Shown one piece after another: positions 15,728 to 21,585 of a DNA stretch of 25,497 nucleotides. Every line of letters starts with the position of its first letter. Within the stretch, counting starts at the first letter, position 1. Under the pieces are notes generated by a model. The model saw nothing but the letters and a program-made list of their open reading frames with translations. It had not been told where the DNA came from and searched no databases. A program made the translations under genes and the position numbers. The stretch comes from Phenylobacterium sp. (GTDB lineage: Bacteria > Pseudomonadota > Alphaproteobacteria > Caulobacterales > Caulobacteraceae). The stretch spans positions 1-25,497 of the forward strand of contig JAQGIJ010000575.1 of NCBI GenBank assembly GCA_028291285.1, written 5' to 3'.

Positions 15728-16837
15728 TCAGGCCGCGACCGGCTGGTTCTGCGCCGCCAGCGCGTCGATCAGCCGGCCTTCCCAGATCTCCTGGGAGCCC
15801 AGGTTCAGCGCCAGGAGCCGCGCCCGGCGGTAATGGAAATGGCAGTTGGCTTCCCAGGTGAAGCCGATGCCGCCGTGCAGCTGCAGGTTCTCGCGCGCGG
15901 CGATCTCGTAGGCCCGGGTGGCGCCCACCCGGGCGGTGGCCGCCGCCGCCGGCAGGTCGGCCGCGTCGGCCTCCAGCGCCGCGGCCGCGTAGAGGGCGTT
16001 GGAGCGGGCGAGCTCGACCATCACCAGGATGTTCGCCAAGTTGTGTTTGATGGCTTGGTAGGAGGCCAGTTGCCGGCCGAAGGTGTAGCGCTGCAGGGTG
16101 TAGTCGCGGGCCATCAGCATGGCGGCCTCGGCGGCGCCCACCTGCTCGAAGGCCTCGTAGATCGCCGCGCGGTCCTGCAGGCGGCGCAGGGTCTCGCCCG
16201 CGTCCGCCCCGGTCATCTCCTCGGCGGGGGCGGCGTCGAACACCAGCCGGGCGTGCTGGCGCAGCTGGTCGAAGCCGTTCATCGGCTCGCGCACAAGGCC
16301 GCCGGCGGCGAGGTCCACCAGCGCCAGTTGCGGGCCGTCGCAGACCACCACCGCCACCGTGGCGATCCCGCCGTCCGGGACCGGAGCCTTGGTCCCGCTC
16401 AGCTTGCCGCCGGACAGCCGGGTCGCGAGCTTGCGCTCGTCCGGGAAGCCCGGGCCTTCGAACCAGGCCAGCGTGCCGATCGCCTCGCCGCTCGCCAGCT
16501 TCGGCAGCCACTCGGCCTTCTGGGCCTCCGTGCCGGCCAGGCGGATCGCCTCGGCGGCCAGGCAGATCGAGGAGAAGAAGGGCACGGGCGCGACCACGCG
16601 GCCGAGCTCCTCGGCGATCAGGCAGAGGCTCTTCTCGCCCAGGCCCACGCCGCCGAACTCCTCAGGGATCGCCGCGCCCATCAGCCCCAGCTCGCCCATG
16701 GTCGCCCACAGGTCGGGATCGTAGGGCGCCTCGGCCGTGATCAGCTTGCGCAGCTGGTCGGGCGTGGCGCGCTCGTCGAGCAGGCGGCGGACCTCTTCCT
16801 GGATCTGCTTCTGCTCGTCGGTGAGATCGAATTCCAC
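15728..16837 (-). CDS. acyl-CoA dehydrogenase, smaller (beta-type) subunit, second pair
   Basis: This 369-aa subunit resembles the protein at 6205-7320: FDLTDEQKQIQEEVRRLLDER at the N-terminus, IPEEFGGVGLG, RYTFGRQLASYQAIKHNLANI, and HGGIGFTWEANCHFHYRR near the end. Again aspartate (LQDRAA) stands where the isovaleryl-type dehydrogenases hold the catalytic glutamate, so it probably needs its alpha partner. The start is GTG at 16837, supported by GGGAG 6 nt upstream. An in-frame ATG at 16915 would place the shared element (16879-16893) within the coding region and is less likely. It is divergent from the MFS transporter gene. Confidence 0.92.
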   Translation of the reverse strand: MEFDLTDEQKQIQEEVRRLLDERATPDQLRKLITAEAPYDPDLWATMGELGLMGAAIPEEFGGVGLGEKSLCLIAEELGRVVAPVPFFSSICLAAEAIRLAGTEAQKAEWLPKLASGEAIGTLAWFEGPGFPDERKLATRLSGGKLSGTKAPVPDGGIATVAVVVCDGPQLALVDLAAGGLVREPMNGFDQLRQHARLVFDAAPAEEMTGADAGETLRRLQDRAAIYEAFEQVGAAEAAMLMARDYTLQRYTFGRQLASYQAIKHNLANILVMVELARSNALYAAAALEADAADLPAAAATARVGATRAYEIAARENLQLHGGIGFTWEANCHFHYRRARLLALNLGSQEIWEGRLIDALAAQNQPVAA

Positions 16838-16878
16838 GTGCGGCTCCCAGGCGTCGCCGGCGTCGCGAGGCGCCGCCA

Positions 16879-16893
16879 CTTGTCGAACTAGGA
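16879..16893 (-). promoter_or_regulatory. shared AT-rich element, copy upstream of second dehydrogenase pair
   Basis: On the minus strand this reads TCCTAGTTCGACAAG. It contains TAGTTCGACAA, an exact TNGTNNNACNA match, and lies 41 nt before the GTG start of the dehydrogenase. Confidence 0.65.
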
Positions 16894-16919
16894 TATACAT
16901 TTGGGTCCAGGCCATGGGA

Positions 16920-16971
16920 AGCCGCAGAGCGCCTGCGGCTTATGGCGGCCTTCGCCCGAAAGCGCTCTGCG
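16920..16971 (+). promoter_or_regulatory. overlapping alternative hairpins in the MFS leader
   Basis: AGCCGCAG (16920-16927) can pair with CTGCGGCT (16933-16940). Alternatively CGCAGAGCGC (16923-16932) can pair with GCGCTCTGCG (16962-16971). The two stems share bases and exclude each other. No U-run follows either stem. A regulatory role is speculative. Confidence 0.35.
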
Positions 16972-17010
16972 TCCCGCGTGCGGCCATGTAAGAAATCACG
17001 CGACGAGACG

Positions 17011-17034
17011 CGCCGCCCGCTCGATCGGGCGGCG
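17011..17034 (+). promoter_or_regulatory. GC-rich hairpin just before the MFS ribosome binding site
   Basis: CGCCGCCCG (17011-17019) pairs perfectly with CGGGCGGCG (17026-17034) around a 6-nt loop. It ends 13 nt before GAGGAAG, the likely ribosome binding site of the GTG at 17059. No U-run follows, so it is not a standard terminator. Confidence 0.45.
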
Positions 17035-17058
17035 TAAGAACAATGTCGAGGAAGCCCC

Positions 17059-18387
17059 GTGGTCGCCAGCATCGCCGCCGAGCCCGTCGTGGAGACCCCC
17101 TATCCTCCGGCGCGGGTCGGCTGGACCGCCGTCTTCGTGCTGCTCCTGCTCTACTGCCTGGCGATGGTCGACCGGCAGGTGATCTCGCTGATGGTCGGCG
17201 ACCTGAAGAGCGAGCTGGGCGTCTCCGATTTCCAGATCAGCCTGCTGCAGGGCTTCGCCTTCGCCGTGCTGTTCACCGTGCTGGGCGTGCCGCTGGGGCT
17301 CGCCGCCGACCGGCTGCCCCGGCGCAAGGTCATCTGCTTCGGCGTGCTGGTGTGGGCGCTGGCGGCGACCGCCTGCGGCCTGGCGCGCACCTATCCGCAG
17401 CTGCTCATCGCGCGCACCTTTGTGGGGGCCGGCGAGGCGGCGCTGGCGCCGGCCGCTTACGCCATGCTGAGCGATCTGTTCCCGAAGCGGCGGCTGACCA
17501 CGGCGCTTTCGATCTTTTCGATCGGCGCGGTCATCGGATCCGAGCTTTCGATCGCGATCAGCGGCCTGATCCTGGGCGCCGCCCGCGGCGGCGTCGACCT
17601 CCCGGTCCTGGGCCATGCCGCCGCCTGGCGGGTCGCCTTCCTGGCCACGGGCGCGCCGGGGCTGCTGTTGGCCTTCAGCGTCTTCCTGATCCCCGAGCCG
17701 GTCCGCCGCTCGGACAAGCTCGGCCACACCGGCTGGGGCCACGTGCTGCGCTTCATGGCCTCGCGCGGCGGCTTCTTCATAGCCCAGCTCGTGGGCTTCG
17801 CCTGCATCATCGGCCTGGCCTATGCGCGGCTCAGCTGGACGCCCACCTTCCTCGTGCGTCACTTCGGCTGGCCGGTCGCCAAGGTCGGCGTCACGCTTGG
17901 CGCGTTCGGCGTCGTGACCGGCACGATCGCGTTCCTGATCACCGGCCCGCTGGTCGACCGTCTGTTCCACCGCGGCATGCGCGATGCGCATTTCAAGTTC
18001 TACACCGTGGGCGCGGTCGTGCTGTTCCTCTGCGGCGGCGCCGCCTTCCTGGCGCCCAACGTCCCGCTCTTCTTCCTGATGCTGGTGGGCACCGCCCTGT
18101 TCCTGAACATGAGCGCGGTCGGCGCCTCGGCGATCCAGCTTGTGACGCCGCCGGAGATGCGCGGCCGGGTCTCGGCGATCTATCTGGCGGTCATCAGCCT
18201 GTTCGGCATGACGGTCGGCCCGTCCATGGTGGGCTTCTTCACCGACAAGGTCTTCCACGACCCCGCCAAGGTGAACTGGTCATTGACCGCCACCTTCGCC
18301 ATCCTCTCGCCGATCGCGCTGCTGGCCTTCTGGCTGGGCCAGGGGCCGATGCGCCGCGCCGTGGCCGCGCGCGAGGCGATCGACTGA
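17059..18387 (+). CDS. MFS transporter (spinster-like family)
   Basis: This 442-aa inner-membrane protein has about 12 hydrophobic segments. The first begins AVFVLLLLYCLAMVDRQVISLM (a D-R pair in helix 1 region), and the loop between helices 2 and 3 carries GLAADRLPRRK, the MFS motif A type. A long central loop separates the two six-helix halves (near EPVRRSDKLGH). The sequence resembles spinster-like MFS transporters that often sit beside aromatic, terpenoid or steroid catabolic genes in alphaproteobacteria, so uptake of the pathway substrate is the likely role. The start is GTG at 17059 with GAGGA upstream. It is divergent from the dehydrogenase pair and ends 3 bp before the converging Nudix stop. 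Confidence 0.92.
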   Translation: MVASIAAEPVVETPYPPARVGWTAVFVLLLLYCLAMVDRQVISLMVGDLKSELGVSDFQISLLQGFAFAVLFTVLGVPLGLAADRLPRRKVICFGVLVWALAATACGLARTYPQLLIARTFVGAGEAALAPAAYAMLSDLFPKRRLTTALSIFSIGAVIGSELSIAISGLILGAARGGVDLPVLGHAAAWRVAFLATGAPGLLLAFSVFLIPEPVRRSDKLGHTGWGHVLRFMASRGGFFIAQLVGFACIIGLAYARLSWTPTFLVRHFGWPVAKVGVTLGAFGVVTGTIAFLITGPLVDRLFHRGMRDAHFKFYTVGAVVLFLCGGAAFLAPNVPLFFLMLVGTALFLNMSAVGASAIQLVTPPEMRGRVSAIYLAVISLFGMTVGPSMVGFFTDKVFHDPAKVNWSLTATFAILSPIALLAFWLGQGPMRRAVAAREAID

Positions 18388-18390
18388 GGC

Positions 18391-19176
18391 TCAGCCGGCC
18401 CGCGGCGGGCCGGCGAAGAACTCGCGCACCGGATAGCCGCTCTCCGGCGCGATGGTCAGGAACATGCCCTCGGGCCGCTGCTCGATGGTCGGGGTGACCG
18501 GGACGATGCGACGCGCGCGAGCGGCGGCCACCGCCTGGTCCACCGTGCGCGCCCCGGCGAGCAACTCCAGCTGACAGCGCGTCGGGAAGAGCAGGTTGCG
18601 CTCGCCCCGCTCGCCCAGCGCGATCGCCTCGGCCGGCGTCAGCCACTCCACCGAGACCGTCTCGCGCCCGTCGGACACCGCGGTCATCTCCGTCGTCTGC
18701 CAGCAGAGCCGGAAGTAGGTGTCGTAGCGCTTGGGCGCGCTCTCCGGCGTGACCCAGTGGGCGAAGGGCGCCATGGCGGCCAGGTCGAGCCTGCCGCCGG
18801 ACTGGCGGACCAGCTCCAGGAACGGCGTCTCGCCGGCGGCCGTGTCGGGGCTGTGCTCGGGGGCATCGAGCAGCAGGATGCCGGTCTCCTCGTAGAGCTC
18901 GCGGAAGCCCGCGACCCGGCGCGCGCGCTCCAGCGGATCGAGCCCGTCCGCGCCGTCGCACAGCTGAAGCCAGGCCTCGTCGGCGTCTTCCGGGTCGATG
19001 ATCCCGCCGGGGAACACCATGGCCGAGGCGAAATGGGAGTCGGCGTGGCGCACCACCATCAGCACCTCGAGGCCCTCGGCGCCGTCGCGGACCAGCAGCA
19101 CCGTGGTGGCCGGCCGCGGGGTCGGCGGCGCCTTGGCCGCGGCGGCGGCGGGAGCAAGTGTCGTCGGCTCGGCCAT
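18391..19176 (-). CDS. Nudix hydrolase, NUDT19-like (probable CoA/acyl-CoA diphosphatase)
   Basis: The 261-aa protein has a split Nudix box: FPGGIIDPE at 55-63 and RELYEETGIL at 92-101. In the standard GX5EX7REUXEEXGU form the RE would come at about residue 71, so about 20 extra residues lie inside the box. An insertion at this place is typical of the NUDT19/RP2 group, which cleaves CoA and acyl-CoA to 3',5'-ADP and phosphopantetheine derivatives. All metal-binding glutamates (E93, E96, E97) are kept. The start is ATG at 19176 with GGAGG upstream. It is divergent from the MaoC gene, and each has its own shared element. A role in freeing trapped CoA during acyl-CoA overload is inferred. Confidence 0.88.
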   Translation of the reverse strand: MAEPTTLAPAAAAAKAPPTPRPATTVLLVRDGAEGLEVLMVVRHADSHFASAMVFPGGIIDPEDADEAWLQLCDGADGLDPLERARRVAGFRELYEETGILLLDAPEHSPDTAAGETPFLELVRQSGGRLDLAAMAPFAHWVTPESAPKRYDTYFRLCWQTTEMTAVSDGRETVSVEWLTPAEAIALGERGERNLLFPTRCQLELLAGARTVDQAVAAARARRIVPVTPTIEQRPEGMFLTIAPESGYPVREFFAGPPRAG

Positions 19177-19202
19177 GGTTTCCTCCGCGGCGTCATTTTC
19201 GA

Positions 19203-19217
19203 GTTGTCTAACTTGGT
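19203..19217 (-). promoter_or_regulatory. shared AT-rich element, copy upstream of Nudix gene
   Basis: On the minus strand this reads ACCAAGTTAGACAAC, with GT-TAG-AC-A-A as in FadR-type operators. It lies 26 nt before the Nudix ATG. Confidence 0.62.
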
Positions 19218-19312
19218 AACATAGATTGGCGGGGCGCGCGCCGCCCCGTCAATGCCGCGACGGTGACCGGCGAACCGCACGTCCGCGGCGTTTCGACGTT
19301 CCCAATTGCCTC

Positions 19313-19327
19313 ACCTAGTTATATAGG
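19313..19327 (+). promoter_or_regulatory. shared AT-rich element, copy upstream of MaoC gene
   Basis: ACCTAGTTATATAGG matches the consensus through ACCTAGTTA and ends 34 nt before the ATG at 19362, the same spacing as the copy at 11854-11868. Confidence 0.62.
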
Positions 19328-19361
19328 TTCGCCTGCATTTGGATTTCCGAGGACCCGCGAG

Positions 19362-20660
19362 ATGAGCGAGACGGCCGAACCCCCGAAGGACGATACCATT
19401 GAGAAAGAATGGGAAAAGGCGGTCAGCTACGCCTTGACCGACGCCGACATCGAGCGCGCCAAGCTGCTGCTGGGCGTCGACACGGCGTACAAGACTCGCG
19501 AGTACATCCAGACCGCGACCACCGACAACATCCGCAACTTCGCCCATGGCGCCGGCAACGACAATCCGCTGCACTGCGACCCGGAGTACGGCAAGAAGAC
19601 CCGCTGGGGCTCGGTCATCGCGCCGGGCATGATGGCCGGGATCATCAACTCGCCGATGAAGGGCGACCCGATCAGCGACGAGCTCAAGGCCAAGACCAAG
19701 AGCATGTTCCGCGGCGTGCACGTCTTCGTCTCCGGCTCGACCTGGGACTGGTACCGGCCGATCTACCCGGGCGACACCATCTACAGCTACGGCGGCGAGG
19801 AGAGCCTGGAGGTCAAGACCTCCGAGTTCGCCGGCCGCTCGGTGATCCAGATCCGCCGCGACGTGAAGGTGAACCAGCGCGGCGAGGTGGTGGGCGTCTA
19901 CCGCATCCTGCGCGTGCTGACCGAGCGCAAGACCGCGGCCAATAAGGGCAAGTACTCGGAGATCAAGCCGCAGGTCTATACCGACGAGGACATCGCCAAG
20001 ATCGACGCGATCTACGAGGCCGAGCTCGTCCAGGGGCCGGCAAAGCGCAACTGGGAAGACGTCAACGTCGGCGACAGCCTGGGGACCATGGCCAAGGGTC
20101 CGCTCACCGTCACCGACGTGATCTGCTTCCACGCCGGCGGCTACGGCTTCGTGCCCTACGCGCCGACCGTCGGCCGGTTGGCCCACAGGAACCGCAAGCG
20201 GATCGCGCCCTTCTACGTGAAGAACGAGTACGGCGTGCCCGACGTCGCCCAGCGGCTGCACTGGGATCCCAAGTGGGCCCAGGCGATCGGCAACCCGATG
20301 GCCTACGACTACGGGGTGATGCGCGAGAACTACCTCTACCACTACCTGACGGACTGGGCCGGCGACGACGCCGTCGTCACCCACCTCCACGACGAGATCC
20401 GCAAGTTCAACTACATGGGCGACACCCAGATCATCACCGGCCAGGTGGTGGCCAAGCGCGAGGAGGCCGGCCAGTATCTGGTCGACGTCCAGTGCCAGTT
20501 CACCAACCAGCGCGACGAGGTGACCGTGAAGGGCACGGCGACCATCGCGCTGCCCAACAAGACCGGCGCCCTGCCGCTCTACCCGCAGACGCCGCAGGAT
20601 CTGCAGCAGCGCACGGCACAGATGATGGCGCGCCACTGGGAGCTCTCCCGCGCCAAGTAG
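19362..20660 (+). CDS. double-hotdog MaoC/FAS1-type dehydratase (enoyl-CoA hydratase)
   Basis: This 432-aa protein consists of two hotdog-fold halves. The N-terminal half (about 25-200) carries AHGAGNDNPLHCDPEYG, with D67 and H71 forming the hydratase-2 type dyad. The C-terminal half (about 235-420) keeps the hotdog layout (YMGDTQIITGQVV, then VDVQCQFTNQRDE) but shows no second dyad. Fused forms with one active and one structural half are known for R-specific enoyl-CoA hydratases and for dehydratases in steroid side-chain breakdown. It probably hydrates the enoyl-CoA made by the dehydrogenase pairs. The start is ATG at 19362 with GAGGA 8 nt upstream; an in-frame GTG at 19263 would run through the promoter element. 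A strong terminator follows. Confidence 0.9.
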   Translation: MSETAEPPKDDTIEKEWEKAVSYALTDADIERAKLLLGVDTAYKTREYIQTATTDNIRNFAHGAGNDNPLHCDPEYGKKTRWGSVIAPGMMAGIINSPMKGDPISDELKAKTKSMFRGVHVFVSGSTWDWYRPIYPGDTIYSYGGEESLEVKTSEFAGRSVIQIRRDVKVNQRGEVVGVYRILRVLTERKTAANKGKYSEIKPQVYTDEDIAKIDAIYEAELVQGPAKRNWEDVNVGDSLGTMAKGPLTVTDVICFHAGGYGFVPYAPTVGRLAHRNRKRIAPFYVKNEYGVPDVAQRLHWDPKWAQAIGNPMAYDYGVMRENYLYHYLTDWAGDDAVVTHLHDEIRKFNYMGDTQIITGQVVAKREEAGQYLVDVQCQFTNQRDEVTVKGTATIALPNKTGALPLYPQTPQDLQQRTAQMMARHWELSRAK

Positions 20661-20683
20661 GCCTCTGGTCTCAGGACGCGAAG

Positions 20684-20716
20684 AAGCCCGCCGGGAGTGA
20701 TTCCGGCGGGCTTTTG
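20684..20716 (+). terminator. intrinsic terminator after the MaoC gene
   Basis: An 11-bp perfect stem, 20684-20694 (AAGCCCGCCGG) with 20703-20713, has an 8-nt loop and is followed by T residues (CTTTTG). It starts 24 bp after the MaoC stop and closes the acyl-CoA island on the + strand. Confidence 0.9.
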
Positions 20717-21135
20717 CGTTCGGTGGCGGGGGTGGCGCCCTCCCCCTCGATGGGCAAGGCTATCGCCGGTGAAGCCAGGGACCTGTGTAGGAGCTGACCG
20801 GCATCCGTTGAGGAGGCTACAGGACGCTTCCTGGGTTGCAAAAAGCCGTATCCCATGACGGAATTGCACGACGCTCGCCGACCTGATGGGGAAAGAAGAG
20901 ACGCCCGGGCCGACATCGCGCTGGGCTACCGCCTCTGTCAGCGCCCGCTTGCCCGCCGCGGTTCGTCAGGCAGCCAAGCCGCCACCGCTCGGTTACGTTG
21001 TGAGGCATGCACGGCCGTCGGGAACGGCCACGGTTGCCATATGTTATAGAAGCGACCGCAGAGTCCGATGGTTCCCGCCTCCGCGCCCGAACCTGGGCGG
21101 GTGGCTTTCCAAGGTCGCCGTGAGGCCGGGGCACA
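20717..21135. other. 419-bp region with no convincing gene
   Basis: Short open frames on both strands (for example + 20855-21049) show no recognisable domain and no good ribosome site. The only structured signal I see is the GGAAC-N16-TGTT element near 21021. The stretch is slightly less biased in composition than the flanking genes and may hold a small RNA or a decayed gene, but nothing supports either. Confidence 0.5.
21021..21045 (+). promoter_or_regulatory. candidate EcfG-type (general stress) sigma factor promoter
   Basis: GGAAC at 21021-21025 is separated by 16 bases from TGTT at 21042-21045. The EcfG/SigT consensus in alphaproteobacteria is GGAAC-N16/17-CGTT, so one base of the -10 differs. 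It would start transcription about 85 nt before the ATG at 21136. Confidence 0.5.
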
Positions 21136-21585
21136 ATGAATAGAGCCACTCCGCAGATGCGGAGGTTCGCCAAGCGCCTCATGGTCGCCGAGACCCCGAG
21201 GAAAAACTCCGCCACGGCGATGGCCACGGCGGCGTTTCCGGTGACGGACAAGTTGCGTCCGCATCTAGCGACGCTGGTGGGTAAGGGCGGCGTTCGGGCG
21301 CTGCTTGCGCGCGCCCTCGTTCTGGCCAAGGCGGAAGTCACCTGGCTTGGCGCCGCGCACGTGAACGCCGACGGCGACCTCGAGGGACTGGAAGCACTTC
21401 GCGCAGACCTCGACCCCGCCAAATTTCTCGAGGGCCGGGTCATCCTGCTCGCCCAATTGCTCGGCTTGCTGGTGGCCTTCATCGGCCCGGGTTTGACGTC
21501 ACGCCTGATGAGCGAGATTTGGCCGCAGGTCCCTCTCAAAGACCGGGATTTCGGCAAGGAGATTGACCGTGAAGAAGCCAGGTAA
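21136..21585 (+). CDS. conserved-looking hypothetical protein, first gene of the KaiC operon
   Basis: I do not recognise a named family for this 149-aa protein. The N-terminal 35 residues are basic and low in order (many K, R, T, A). Residues 36-95 look helical, and residues 101-124 (VILLAQLLGLLVAFIGPGL region) form a hydrophobic stretch that could be a membrane segment or a buried amphipathic helix. The end, SEIWPQVPLKDRDF, is acidic and tryptophan-bearing. It does not show the thioredoxin-like KaiB pattern. Its 3' end overlaps the KaiC-like gene by 17 bp, which implies translational coupling and a shared function. The ATG at 21136 follows GAGGCCGGGG, a modest ribosome site; a later start (for example M29) cannot be excluded. 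Confidence 0.75.
   Translation: MNRATPQMRRFAKRLMVAETPRKNSATAMATAAFPVTDKLRPHLATLVGKGGVRALLARALVLAKAEVTWLGAAHVNADGDLEGLEALRADLDPAKFLEGRVILLAQLLGLLVAFIGPGLTSRLMSEIWPQVPLKDRDFGKEIDREEAR

Noticed and set aside
16996..18258. 420-aa minus-strand open frame opposite the MFS gene
   Set aside because: Low-complexity charged translation, antisense to a well-supported transporter.
20855..21049. 64-aa open frame on the + strand between the terminator and the KaiC operon
   Set aside because: No convincing ribosome site or domain, and it overlaps the promoter-like element.
21136..21585. KaiB identity for the gene before KaiC
   Set aside because: The sequence lacks the short thioredoxin-like KaiB pattern and has a hydrophobic segment and basic tail instead.
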